Origin: Trichomonas tenax
Taxonomy: Eukaryota > Parabasalia > Trichomonadida > Trichomonadidae
Direction: 5' to 3'
Assembly (NCBI GenBank): GCA_023091735.1
Contig: JALKBU010000247.1
Coordinates: 1-55,879 of the forward strand
DNA length: 55,879 nucleotides
In this document: positions 9,429-20,242 of the stretch, one piece after another
How the letters are laid out: the number at the start of each line of letters is the position of its first letter
Numbering within the stretch: position 1 is the stretch's first letter
Position numbers and translations under genes: made by a program
The notes under the pieces: generated by a model
Seen by the model: the letters and a program-made list of their open reading frames with translations, nothing else
Told to the model about the DNA's origin: nothing
Databases searched by the model: none

Positions 9429-10580
9429 TTGTCGTGTAAAAATAATGTAAAGCGTTATATTTTTTTGAGTATCAAGAACGAATCAACTTTTGACACTAGC
9501 AAGATCATAGAGGCCATTGAAACATATGAAGAAGAGGAATTACTCGAGCTGCAGCAGAGTAAAATAGAGCGATATCATCAAATAAAACAGATAATTAATA
9601 CATTTGTTGAAAATAATACGATTGACTGCGATCTATTGTCGCAACTCAAGTACGATCGAGAATTTAATTATCTCCTTAATGAAATTAACTCTGATTTCCA
9701 AATATCCAACATTGAACAATTCATCACAATGTTTCAAGAGAAAGTAACAAAGAAAAGTAGAAGGCTGAAGCATTGGAATTCCCTTATGGCATTATTTTTG
9801 AATCAATTGCCACCTGAATTTATACAAAATGTTTTACTTCCTTATTGCAATGAATACTATGCTATTGAAAGGGCTAGTACTATAATAATTGAAATGATCG
9901 AAAAAAGGCTCTTCAATAGCGATGTTATTGTTCCAATTGCATTTAAATTAAGTGGAAGTGATTTTGTTTCCGCTTTCATTGCAATATCTTATTCATATCC
10001 CCATGTTATGCTTAATACCCCAGTTCATTACAAAAGGCTTATTGAAACTGATGATCCTTCGATTCTCACTGCAATAATTCATGTTTTCACTCCACAACAA
10101 ATATACGAATTTGGAACACAGCAGTACGTTCTTGACAAAATTGTTCAGTGTAAAGGCTGGGAAGGTCAAGGAATTAAGTTCATTCTTCTTTCTACCCAGA
10201 ATTTAGGAAATTATGATGAAATGGCGCTTCCTATACTAGAATTCTTACGTAACAGTTCGTTTTGGATACAACAATATTCAATCAGATTTTATTTTGAATT
10301 CATATCAAATTTCAGCGATGAAATACTTCAATCTTTGATACAAAATGATTTCCTCGTATATCTATTCGAGATTCTCCAAGGAAATATAGAAAACCAATAT
10401 TTGAAGAAGGCTTTAACCATTTTATCGTTTATCCTTGATAAATTTAGAGATAATATCGTAGAATTTTACAACAATTATTCCGATGATTTTGGCTATTTCG
10501 CATCAACATCGGAAGATGAAGAGATTGAAAGTATTGCCAATCACATCCTAGAAGTACTTGAATCATATACATCCTCTTGA
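9429..10580 (+). CDS. alpha-helical (ARM/HEAT-like) hypothetical protein without clear ATG
   Basis: A long open frame of about 383 codons has the even amphipathic helical pattern of an armadillo/HEAT-type solenoid, with acidic stretches (ETYEEEELLELQQ near residue 35; TSEDEEIESIANHIL near the end) and no membrane segment. Such proteins act as binding scaffolds. I do not recognise a specific family. The start is unresolved: the frame opens after a TAA at 9423, the first possible initiator is a TTG at 9429, and the first in-frame ATG is about 100 codons further on. An ATG at 9415 is in another frame and stops after ten codons. Explanations are an unannotated upstream exon, a recent frameshift or a sequence error. 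Length and coding quality argue for a functional or only recently disabled gene. Confidence 0.6.
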   Translation: MSCKNNVKRYIFLSIKNESTFDTSKIIEAIETYEEEELLELQQSKIERYHQIKQIINTFVENNTIDCDLLSQLKYDREFNYLLNEINSDFQISNIEQFITMFQEKVTKKSRRLKHWNSLMALFLNQLPPEFIQNVLLPYCNEYYAIERASTIIIEMIEKRLFNSDVIVPIAFKLSGSDFVSAFIAISYSYPHVMLNTPVHYKRLIETDDPSILTAIIHVFTPQQIYEFGTQQYVLDKIVQCKGWEGQGIKFILLSTQNLGNYDEMALPILEFLRNSSFWIQQYSIRFYFEFISNFSDEILQSLIQNDFLVYLFEILQGNIENQYLKKALTILSFILDKFRDNIVEFYNNYSDDFGYFASTSEDEEIESIANHILEVLESYTSS

Positions 10581-11740
10581 GCAAGTTTACGCTCACATTG
10601 TTTGTTTTACATTAAAATTATGAATATAAAAATATATTACAACTTTTTACCTTTCATTCCAGCCCCGCGGCCTAAAATGCGTTGTTTGTTCAACATTTTA
10701 ATCTCTTTGATAATTTAATGTAGATCCGAGCATAATGACTTTCTAATTTTTGATCTTTTTTCCCTTATTTTCAAAATTTATTTTTTAAAAATAGATTTAA
10801 TCGACTTCCTAATAATAGAAATGAATAAACAATTCATGAAAAATATAATTGATCTTTAATAATTGCAATTTGCTAATATATTAATCAATATCCCATTTCA
10901 TCGTGCATTATGGAATGGAGATTGAATATTAAAACTATCATATTTTGAATACCTTCACTAAAAGCATTTATTTATTCACCATGTTCATCATATATTAGAA
11001 AATACTTATTTCTCATTTATATTTTAAAAATGCAATATATTTAACCTCATGTTACACTTATCATTACTATTGCGAACATATTGGCTACGCTTAACACAAT
11101 GGATTCATGTGAATGTACAAATTTAAAGCCCATATATAGTAGAAACGGATAAATAGACAGATTATTCATTGAAAGTTCATCAACATGAACAAATAATTTA
11201 TTCTACATGTACAGTGTTATTAAGTATATATATGTTTATTGAGATCACAAAATGATCTTGAAAAAAATGTTCTAAGAAGTTTCTAAGATTTCAAAAATTC
11301 CTTATATGGGAGAAGAAAATATCACCACGTTGTGCTACATGTTATATTTCAAGTCAATTACTTGAAAAGGAAATTATTTTTTTAATTGACCTATTCTGCT
11401 CTTGAATATATCATACTACATGAAGGAAAATATCTGATCAGCATGTAGGGCTTTGAGCAATGTTATTGAAATTGATTCACCAACTTATTGAAACAAAGGA
11501 GCTTGAAACCATTACAATATCTTTCCACCGAGGTTCTCTATGTAATTGTTTATTTGATGGCTCTAATATTGAGACCGTCTTCACTTTGTAATTTTCTGCT
11601 CAGTAAATTAATTTTTTGACATGTAATATGATCTTAATAATTTGTCATGTAAATTTACAAATCGGTTGATATTTGACAAAAAGTTCGATATAAAAGTGTA
11701 AATTTATGGTGCTTCAGGTCATTATTTTTTAACAGGTAGT
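10581..11740. other. AT-rich gene-free spacer
   Basis: More than 1.1 kb of AT-rich sequence downstream of the helical protein. There is no credible coding frame, RNA gene or inverted repeat that I can see. It grades into the BspA-like pseudogene. Confidence 0.4.
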
Positions 11741-11744
11741 TGAT

Positions 11745-12860
11745 TAACTCCAATTTTATCGGGAAGTTTAGACATTACACAAGTTGATCTTAGTCATGAT
11801 TCTATATTTTTGCTTCGGCTAATGCTCCAATTTTTGTACTCATTTGTTTTTTATTCATGCACGGCACTGACTTCATAAACATACCTAATGATTTAACATA
11901 TATTGGTAAATCAGCTTTCTCAATCTATAACATATATTCCAAAATATGCATATTCCAGTTCTCAATCTTTTAATACTGTCGTTCTACAAAATAATATAGA
12001 GTCTATAGGATCTAATGCCTTTGGTTCCACTAAGATCACATCAATTGAAATACCTACTTCTGTGACATATATCGAACAGCTTTCACAGGTTTCCTTTATT
12101 ACTATAAATGCGAATCTATCTCTCCTTCAGCATTTTCTATTTGCGTTAATTAATGTCAAATTTCACTCCCTTCTCCACTTCGAATAATCAATGAAACATT
12201 GAGATTCCTGTTTCAATGACGCTCATTGGAAATAAAGTTTTTTTCTCTCTGATGCAAAATTAGGCGTAAATGTTTTTGAGATTTCGAGTCAGTTTTCTGT
12301 TGTTGACATTCCTGCTAGTGAAAACAGAATTGCTCGATTTGCATATGCAAACAATGATTTAATCATAACTTTTTCGAATCCATTTAACATAGAATCAATT
12401 GGTGAATTTACTTTTTACAATTGTAGAAATTTTGCATCCTTCATATTGTTTCACAGGCTGTCAATCTCTCGCGACTATCAATGGATTTGATGCAATCACT
12501 TCATTTGGGAATTGATCATTTTCTGGATGTTCATCATTAGTCAATGATACAGACTTATCTACATTTTCATGTTTCTTTGGAATCAGCTGCTTATCTCATT
12601 GCAATATTAAGTTTTTAATATTTCCAATTGATATGGTTTAAATACCAACATCGAGCTTAATAAACTTAAACAAATTGCATTTAGTGGCTGTAAGCTTTTT
12701 AAGCTCGATTTACCTGATTCCAATAGAATAGCTTGCTTTTCTGGAACAAATATTTCATTCATCAAAGTTCCTCCCAAAGTTTCCATTTTAGATGTTTTCG
12801 TTGATTGTTCTAATTTGAAAGTTAGAATTTATCTAATGCTAATTATATGATAGCTTAGTC
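11745..12860 (+). pseudogene. BspA-like leucine-rich-repeat surface protein, degenerate
   Basis: Fragments of the treponeme-type leucine-rich repeat of the BspA family are spread over all three frames: IESIGSNAFGSTKITSIEIP (about 12000-12060), FSVVDIPASENRIARFAY (about 12290-12345) and IESIGEFTFYNC (about 12390-12425), then further IP...V patterns up to 12800. The F.....L..I.IP..V..I...AF spacing is diagnostic of these repeats. BspA-like proteins are the largest surface-protein family in T. vaginalis and are linked to adhesion. Here repeated frameshifts and stops leave no frame above about 95 codons, and there is no signal peptide, membrane segment or cytoplasmic tail. It is therefore a decayed copy. 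Confidence 0.7.
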
Positions 12861-12969
12861 AATTGCTTCATGTCCTCTAATTAGAAAAATTGTAATACCC
12901 AAGTGACATTTCCATTCACTTACATTCATTGTTTATAATTTATCAAATAAGGAATAATCATTTTAATTG

Positions 12970-13611
12970 TTATGAATCATGCATCCAAATGACAACAATA
13001 AATGGTTTTGAGATACTTGGAGTGTAAATTTCTTTGGTAGCAATATTAGCGCTAGAAGATGACTTTAAAAGATCAATCATATATTTCTTCCCAACTTCGA
13101 TCCAAAGATCAACAACTTGTGTATATGAAACATAAAACGAAGGAAATCTGGGATAATAGATGAGGCTATAAACACCCACAGCATAATACCAATTGTCCCC
13201 ATTATTCGTTCCACATAGCAATGAATTTTCTGGCCATGAATGAAGGCCTTGGAATAAAGGCCATGTTCCATTTCCAAACAGGAATTCATATCCTTCTGAT
13301 CTCCTTCCACTTTGCAGGATTGATGAGTTTTGATTCCATGCGATATATTGTGGGTACTGAGGATATTCTAGCATCAATGTCAATACATCTTTTCCATTTT
13401 TATTCAATCTATAATCATCATTTATCAATGATATGATTGAGAATTTCTGAGTCTTCCGACAAAGATTCGCTTCATCAGGATCATCAAAATAGACTCCACC
13501 TTTTGATGAATGATGAAATATTTTCAACCATAATGTATTATTAAATTTGATGTGTTCGAGGCCATTAATTGTAAACGTATCATGTAATTTATAGGTTGTA
13601 ATATATAAATA
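12970..13611 (-). pseudogene. 5'-truncated secreted/lectin-like domain fragment
   Basis: The open frame spans about 213 codons after an in-frame TGA but contains no early ATG; the first candidate initiator, a TTG, lies inside a recognisable domain. The domain begins around the tryptophan of LWLKIFHHSSKGGVYF, continues through FSIISLINDDYRL and LMLEYPQ, and ends with GDNWYYAVGVYS. This W-K-I-F-H...EYP...WYYA pattern belongs to a globular, possibly carbohydrate-binding, domain found in secreted proteins of many protists and invertebrates. That assignment is from memory of the pattern and is tentative. The stop is intact but the N-terminal part, including any signal peptide, is missing. It lies between two BspA-like pseudogenes on the opposite strand. 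Confidence 0.45.
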
Positions 13612-13839
13612 TCAATTCATTCATGAGAATAATATAGTTTGTCAGTTTTAGAGTTTCAACTCTTGATACAGCCTTGGGATATCATTCATTATTTTGAGTG
13701 TATTTTCCATAATAATAGATTTTATTCAAGAAAGAAAGCCTGCACATTATTGGTATTTTTGATGCATTGTTGATAAAGAGAAAACTTCAAAAAGCTGACA
13801 TTATATGGATAGTTAATCTCTGCTGGTCTTCAGGACGAT

Positions 13840-15770
13840 AGAAATGGAGGACTGTACTCAAATGATTATGCAACATTGGTTTCAAGGAATGCAAACATCA
13901 GGAATCTCGTTATCAACAGACAAGCGAAAACAATATTCGGTTCTCAAAACAATTGGGCAATCAAACCTTGTTCTTCAACATTAGTGTCATTTTCATTCCA
14001 GTCAGATCCTATTCTTGAAACGATCCAAAATTATGAATTCTATGAATGCTCATCTCTTGAAAAAATTGATTTACAAAATGGCACAAAATCAATATTTCAA
14101 TATGCGTTTACAATTTGTAAAAAATGTGAAAAGCGTTATTCTTCCAGAAGGTGTTATATCTCTTTCTACTTATGTTTTTAGCAATTTAAGTATCACCACA
14201 TTCCCATTCCCGAGTTCCGTTGAAACTTTCCCTTCATATTGTTTTCGATTTTGACGCATTCTCTCTGAAATAATAATTCCATTCAATAGCAATGTTGAAA
14301 CATTTGGCGATAACTTTATTGCATATACTGGAGTAGTATCAATAACAATTCCTTCAAAAGCGACTTCGATTGGCTTTGGAATGACAGATTATAGTAAACT
14401 GAAAATCATCACTATAGATCGGAATAATGAATGTTTCCAAATTATAAATAACATTTTGATTGAAATAGCAACAATGTAAATCATTTGTTTTCCTCCAAAA
14501 TTTGAAGTTGAAACATTGATTATCCCAGAAGGTGTAACAGAAGTAATTCCTATTTCATGCTGTCATGGTTGATATCAACATATTCAATTTCCGTCAACAC
14601 TTAAAAAGATTGGCATTTGGGTATTCTATTATTCATCTATTGTTGATTTAGAAATCCAAGGAAGCATATCTTCAATAGATTCTAATGCTTTTTCATACTG
14701 TCATTTTCTTAAAACAGTTCGAATTGAAGAGGAATTAGTTCTTTATCTAGTTCGCTTTTTATAAATTCAGCTTTATCAAATATTTCTATTCCACCAACTG
14801 TAACAATGATTGGAACGAATTGTTTCACAGGATGCCAAAATCTATTTAAACTCGTTCTGCCTGATGAATTCAGACATTGTCTGGAACAATATGTAGTCCG
14901 TGGACTGAGATGAAATTCGGTCCAAATTTGAAATTGTATATTTACGATCAAAAGCTCATCATAGATAAAGCGAACACAACTGTCATGCAGTACATCGGTG
15001 AAAATTCTGCAAACGACATCAAAATACTTTCCTCAGTCAGTGTTCAGAGTGAGAACGTTTTCAGTGGAATGACCATATTGCAATCGATCACATTTCCTGT
15101 CGACTCATCTCTGACAACGATCAAGATTCTTCTATAACTGCTATGACCTCCAGTTCGTCAATCTGCCGAACAAAATAATATCAATAGATTCATCTGCATT
15201 CTATAATTGCTACAATTTGTACAAAATATCATCTGATGTTCTCAGCAGCATTGGTACAGAAGCATTCCGTGGATGCCGCGGACTGACAAGCGTTCGTATC
15301 GAAGGTTCACCTCTCAAGGTTTTGTCGAGTCTGTGCTTCTGTGGATGCATCGTTTTGACATCTATCACATTACATCTATCTCTCAAAACAGTTTCCGAGA
15401 GCTGCTTCATGGATTGCGTTTCTCTGTCGAGAGTCGAATTCCCATCAACGATATCTATACTCGGCATCAGCTGCTTCAAGAATTGTGGACTGCATGCATT
15501 AAATCTATATCACTGCTCTTTACTTAAGACAATATCAAATTATGCATTCAGCGCAAACCAAAAACTCACGAATGTGATATTCCCACAGGGAATCATTTCA
15601 ATCAATTTCGAGTCATTCAGCTACATGAAGATATTGAACTTCTCGACACCATAGTCTCTCACACAAATCGGAATGACCTCTTTCAGATCATGCAAGTTCC
15701 TCGAGACTATAGAAATAACGATTGATTCATCTCGCTCATTTAATGGATTGAAATATTAAAATTTAAATCA
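13840..15770 (+). pseudogene. second BspA-like leucine-rich-repeat gene, degenerate
   Basis: A nearly 2-kb stretch holds at least a dozen BspA/TpLRR repeats in shifting frames. Clear ones are LETIQNYEFYECSSLEKIDL (about 14015-14075), VILPEGVISLSTYVFSNL, ISIPPTVTMIGTNCFTGC (about 14780-14835) and, best preserved, 15217-15654 (IGTEAFRGCRGLTSVRIEG, VEFPSTISILGISCFKNCGL). Frames change near 14125 and again several times, with stops at about 14253, 14478, 14570, 14763, 15136 and 15653. The gene once encoded an extracellular adhesin-like protein. The C-terminal membrane anchor is not visible. The order of repeats is continuous, so this is one decayed gene, not several small ones. Confidence 0.75.
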
Positions 15771-15814
15771 TTTATCTATAAAGATTTTGATTTATCATAT
15801 TAACAACTTATTCT

Positions 15815-15930
15815 AGTTTCAAGATTCGAGATTTTCAGACTTGCCAAATCGCAATATACCAGCACAGAAGCTCTGCAAAATCACTAATAATTTTGATTTT
15901 AATCCTTGTCAATGAAAATTAAAACAAATA
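15815..15930 (+). pseudogene. short remnant related to the Pmp-like gene at 17.2 kb
   Basis: About 100 bases ending in ATCCTTGTCAATGAAAAT resemble the 3' end of the Pmp-like fragment at 17180-17275 (shared TTTCAAGA..TT.CAGACTTG.CAAATC-like start and the TTCTTGTCAATGAAA ending). It appears to be a second, more decayed copy of the same 3' end, implying a local duplication. Confidence 0.35.
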
Positions 15931-16337
15931 AATAATTGATTTTATTCGATCGTACACATGAAGAATAGAAAAAAAAAAGTTTGAGCCTTTAGAAAGTTAA
16001 AATCACTACACCTGAAAGGAACTTTTTCTTTTCTAAAAGATGTCATTTTATAATAGAAAGAACAAAAATGATTAAGTTTAAAAGATCTTAACTAAATCGA
16101 TATTTTTATTAAAAGCCTTTTTGATTGAGCTTGTATCGATTTTTTTTTGCACTAAAGTGAATTTGGGTTCTTGCAAAACATTCTCTATAGTGTTTTGTTG
16201 TTGTTTATAGTTCACAAAATATTGGACTGTCAGAAGTGAAGGAATTATAATGATATCATCTTTTCTCAAACAAATTTGGCATGGAAATTAAAATGACACT
16301 TTTTAATAATTATGATTATGATTCCCATTGATTCTAA

Positions 16338-17276
16338 TCGAGTTTTGATTTTGATTTAGCATTGACTCAAAATATATCATTTGCTGTGTTTCATGATATA
16401 ATTGGATCTGATTATGGGGCTGCAATATCGAATAAATTCAAAAATCTGATTTCAAATGTTGAATATTGTAAATTCTATAATATTTATAATCCAAAACTCG
16501 GTTCTTCTAGTGTTAGAATAGATGGTAGCGTAAATGGAGGAGCGATATTTCTTGACAATATTGATTATTCTAAAATTTTTTCTTGCGCATTTTTTAATGT
16601 TACAGGAAAAGGATTAGGTCAGTTAATATATGTTTCAGGGCCATCTAAATCCATATCGCTATTCAGTGTAATATCTGATGATCATTGTGGAAATCCTGAA
16701 CAATACATGCATTCCCTGTATTGTCCTGAATTTTGTATTCAACTCAATGAAAAAATTAATTCAACAAATCAAAGAATTATAAGTCCGTGGGGAATAATGC
16801 ATTTAGGACTGTACCCTAAACATGCTTATAAAATTGAATTTTTTAATATTATCAACAATAATGCTATGATTGAATCCACCTGCTTTGGGCTTTCTTCGAA
16901 TGATGTTTCTGTTAAAGGCAATTTAGTTTCATTTGTAACTGTGCAAAACTTTTCAAATAAACATGGAATTGTATCAACATGGAAAACTAATGTCATGTTT
17001 ATGAACTGCTATTTTATTGATTGTACAAGGATATTTACTAGACACCATGAAGGACCAGATATAATATATTTATATCATGTTTGCTTCACCAATGATTTTT
17101 ATTTTAATGATCCTATGATTCATATTTCAAATTCAATTATAAATTTTAAGGATCCAATCCTCAAAAATGCTCTATGCCTTAATGTCCATTTCAAGACTTG
17201 TCAAATTGTTATTTATCATCAAGCTCCCTCTAAATCACTATTGCTTCTAATATTAATTCTTGTCAATGAAAGTTAA
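16338..17276 (+). pseudogene. Pmp-like (right-handed beta-helix) surface protein fragment
   Basis: An open frame of about 312 codons follows an in-frame TAA without an ATG; the first in-frame ATG is roughly 120 codons in. Content is typical of the chlamydial polymorphic-membrane-protein-like family of trichomonads: short beta-strand rungs with GGAIFLDN, NVTGKG, and repeated phrases such as FMNCYFIDC and FFNIINNNAMIESTCF. No C-terminal membrane span or tail is present. The frame ends in a hydrophobic stretch (LLLLILILVNES). Family members are secreted or surface proteins. This copy lacks its N-terminus with the signal peptide, so it is most likely a truncated pseudogene, although a missed upstream exon cannot be excluded. 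Confidence 0.5.
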
Positions 17277-17638
17277 TAATTGCCTTTATAATTATGATGT
17301 TCCCAATTTATTCAATTTGACAAATGATAAATTAGGAAGGTTAATATCGCTGAACCCAAAAGCATTGCTTGCTATTTTAAATGAATAAATTGTAGGATCT
17401 TTACTTTGTCAACTTGTTTGTCTGCATAACAGCATTAAAATAAGTTAATTTTTTTAGAAAACTGTGAGACTACTTAGATTGTCAGTGACTTTTTTGGAAC
17501 TTTTTTCACATTTGAGTGATTGCAAAATGAAGCACGTTGTTATTAATATTTTCCAAAATATTAGGCTGTTATGATTATGAAGGAAGTTCTTATTTCAATC
17601 TTTCTATTTTCTGAAAGAAATTTGACAAGTGAAGTATA
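17277..17638. other. AT-rich spacer before the 453-aa gene
   Basis: About 360 bases with no coding signature. The right end carries the presumed promoter of the following gene. Confidence 0.4.
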
Positions 17639-17648
17639 AAAAGTGGCA
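17639..17648 (+). promoter_or_regulatory. AAAAGTGGCA variant of the start-proximal motif
   Basis: AAAAGTGGCA lies 33 bases before the ATG at 17682, one base different from the AAAAGTGACA found at other genes. Confidence 0.3.
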
Positions 17649-17681
17649 AAATTCAATAAATAAACGTACAAATTTTCCCCA

Positions 17682-19043
17682 ATGAATCAAAAAGAGCCGA
17701 TTTTCTTCACAACAGACTTCTGTCTCAACGGATTCAAGAAGCAGACGACAAATTACACCTACATAGAGCCTCCAAGGTATTATTCGTACGGAAGAGGCGT
17801 AAATCCCGATGAATTTTTCTTAGCAGAAAATCTTCCAACGAAAAGGCACCGACCTATGACGTCTATACGCTCCAGGATGGAGCTGCCGAAGACAACCGAT
17901 CCAACGGAAATACAAAAACAGCAACAGAAAGCTCTACAAACAGGAAAAGCCACAAGTTCGTTATCTTATCGCATACAAATCGAAACCATACCGGAATCAT
18001 TGATACCGAAGATAAATTTCTACGAATCTAAATTAAGAGGATACATTTCTTCAGGTGCAGCGACTTTTGACGAATTAAGACCTCATTTCGAGTCTTTTGG
18101 CTTTTTCCCTTATATGGTTCAACATACTCCGCTAAGAAAATACTGCTTAGGCATCTCAAACATATCTTTTTCGACAGATTATCTCGATTTTCCGTTCGAA
18201 TCTGTTGATCACACTGATGTTTATATAGACTTAGTTAGACTTGACAATGGATCGCTGAACTCGATCAGCAACATTGTTCAAATCCAATTAAAACCAACGA
18301 AACGCGGTTTTTGGGTTCCTTTAGTTTTTAATGAATATGATATTCTCGTTTCTGCTAAGAAAGAAGTTTCTTTGTATCTCGAAGTTGTTTGTACTGTTCG
18401 CGTTCCTTCCGCTACAAAGCCATTCGCTCTCAAAAAGACAAAGATTGCTGAAGGACAGATGAAATTAGTCAATTATACTCACGGAGAATTCATTCCACTT
18501 GAAGATCAAGTAATCAACCTTCAGCTCACTCGTAATAAGAAGAGACCGAATGACAATGAAGCAGCGACATTCTATTTCGAAATCACATCAAAGCCAGTTC
18601 GTTTCAATGAGCTTCCAAAAGATTTCATCGCATCAACAGATTCCATGCAAGCTTATGATGTAATTTATAAATATCTTCGCGAGAACTTTGATCCATTTAA
18701 GTCTCATTTCCTGTTATTTCCAGCTGAGTTATTTGAAGTCCTCATGTTCTGGGAGATCACAAAGAATGATAGAGCAATGCAGCGCTGTGTTAAAGCTTGG
18801 GATAAGAATGATATTAATTCATTGCTTAAAACAGTTCGAAACTTTTATATTTGCACGAATCTTGTTCTTCCGATGGGTCCTTTCCCTGCTTATTCTATAA
18901 TGGAAAACAAAGACAGCAAAACAGAGAAATGCGCCAACAGCGTTGAACACTCAAAAGTTTTCTCTGATATCGGTTTCAAACCATTCCACACAGATGAATT
19001 AAGAAAGAGTTTAATTTTAGATTCAGCAGCATTTTGGGATTAA
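17682..19043 (+). CDS. conserved-looking hypothetical protein (453 aa), possible C2-like core
   Basis: I do not recognise the family. The protein starts with a polar, disordered region (residues 1-95, with KRHRPMTSIRSR and a Gln/Lys stretch). Then comes a beta-rich section (about 130-300: YCLGISNISFSTDYLDF, HTDVYIDLVRL, GFWVPLVFNEYDILVSAKKEVSLYLEVVC) whose alternating strands recall a C2-type beta sandwich. The C-terminal part is helical (LFPAELFEVLMFWEITKND, AWDKNDINSLLKTVRNF). No signal peptide or membrane segment is present. Codon use is that of a functional gene, and the ATG follows a GTGGCA start motif. A membrane- or cytoskeleton-binding role is possible for a C2 fold, but this is only a guess. 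Confidence 0.75.
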   Translation: MNQKEPIFFTTDFCLNGFKKQTTNYTYIEPPRYYSYGRGVNPDEFFLAENLPTKRHRPMTSIRSRMELPKTTDPTEIQKQQQKALQTGKATSSLSYRIQIETIPESLIPKINFYESKLRGYISSGAATFDELRPHFESFGFFPYMVQHTPLRKYCLGISNISFSTDYLDFPFESVDHTDVYIDLVRLDNGSLNSISNIVQIQLKPTKRGFWVPLVFNEYDILVSAKKEVSLYLEVVCTVRVPSATKPFALKKTKIAEGQMKLVNYTHGEFIPLEDQVINLQLTRNKKRPNDNEAATFYFEITSKPVRFNELPKDFIASTDSMQAYDVIYKYLRENFDPFKSHFLLFPAELFEVLMFWEITKNDRAMQRCVKAWDKNDINSLLKTVRNFYICTNLVLPMGPFPAYSIMENKDSKTEKCANSVEHSKVFSDIGFKPFHTDELRKSLILDSAAFWD

Positions 19044-19203
19044 TTTTACCATGTATATTTATGTTTGATTTTAAATTTTTTTATTGAAAATGATTTCAAA
19101 TATTATTTCATTTTTCAAAGAATTATAAAATACAAATATAACTGTGATAATAAGATATTCTATAAATTAACAACTTTATTACAAACAACGTTTAAACGAG
19201 ATT

Positions 19204-19827
19204 TCAAATAATATCTTCATCACGAAAAACAAGATATTTTTCAAAGAAAGAAACAAGTTGAGCAGGGAACTTTGATTTCGCTTCTTCAATAGCAACAAGT
19301 TTGAAGTCCCCATTATAATTTTTGATGCAAATATAATTAACGTTTTCGTGCCTTTTGAATCCAACAATATCTACGGTCATTAAATCCTTCCACATCTCTT
19401 TTGCAGCACATTTTGGCTTCAATACTGTACTTTTATCTTTATTTTTGCGAGATCTACCTCTGTGCTTCTCTGTTGACTCTGTTTTCTCGACTTTCTCTGT
19501 TTTTTCTGTCTTTTTAGTTGTAATTTCATGTTTAATATGTTTTTCCACTTTTTGTGGAGGAATTTCGAGAATAATTTCTGGTTTTGTTTCGTTTCTTACG
19601 TCAATGATTTCAATTTTTGGTTCTGGTGGTGCAGCAGATGGTTTTTTAATAATTTTGACATCACCTCCAACACTTAACCAATATTTTCGTACAATTTTTG
19701 CATCTGGAACCTGGTTTGATGATAAAAATGAAGTTTTACTTGTGGCATTATCTTTGACCGTATATGTGATATTTCTGTCGCCACCAAAAACATAATTGTG
19801 GTCAACAATTGTGATATTTGGATTCAT
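19204..19827 (-). CDS. HP1-like protein with degenerate chromodomain and chromoshadow domain
   Basis: This 207-residue protein has two small beta-barrel-like ends joined by a charged linker. The C-terminal segment (152-201) fits the chromoshadow pattern: VDIVGFKRHENVNYICI, then FKLVAIEEAKSKFPAQLVSF and FEKYLVF. This is the I-G...Y..K....F.LV...EA..K.P..V.SFFE..L.F spacing of HP1. The N-terminal region (about 8-57; ITYTVKDN, SNQVPDAKIVRKYW) resembles a divergent chromodomain. The linker is Pro- and Lys/Glu-rich with tandem KTEK-type repeats (about 106-124). HP1 proteins bind methylated histone H3 and dimerise through the shadow domain to compact chromatin. The aromatic cage is not clearly conserved, so methyl-lysine binding is uncertain. 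Two GTGAC motifs stand upstream (19837 and 19849). Confidence 0.6.
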   Translation of the reverse strand: MNPNITIVDHNYVFGGDRNITYTVKDNATSKTSFLSSNQVPDAKIVRKYWLSVGGDVKIIKKPSAAPPEPKIEIIDVRNETKPEIILEIPPQKVEKHIKHEITTKKTEKTEKVEKTESTEKHRGRSRKNKDKSTVLKPKCAAKEMWKDLMTVDIVGFKRHENVNYICIKNYNGDFKLVAIEEAKSKFPAQLVSFFEKYLVFRDEDII

Positions 19828-19836
19828 TAATTATTA

Positions 19837-19858
19837 TGTCACGTTTGTTGTCACTTTT
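19837..19858 (-). promoter_or_regulatory. paired GTGACA motifs upstream of the HP1-like gene
   Basis: On the minus strand AAAAGTGACA (19858-19849) is followed by ACGTGACA (19844-19837), 9 bases before the ATG. This is the start-proximal motif in duplicate. Confidence 0.4.
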
Positions 19859-20242
19859 CAGTATATCTTCTATTAAAACTTAATTTCTAGCTCTAAATTA
19901 AAGACAAATTAACACAAAAATGTTTTCAAATATTAATAAAGTACATACAGAATATATGTTATAAATTGCATTAAAAAATAACATTGATATATCAATAATG
20001 AAATTATTTGGTATCATTATCTTTAACATTTTGTCTGAACTCTGATATGGATTATAGATTTGATATTCAATAATACATTAAGCATATAATTACTAATATA
20101 ATGATTTCAAAGATCAAATTTGAGATATTGAAATCTAAACTAGCTTCATTGCGAAGTTTTATTATTAAACAAATTAATATTTTACAAACATATTATTAAC
20201 AACATATATAACCTTAATAAACCCAAAATATTTTTTTGTGAA
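19859..20242. other. AT-rich spacer
   Basis: About 380 bases; nothing recognised. Confidence 0.4.
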
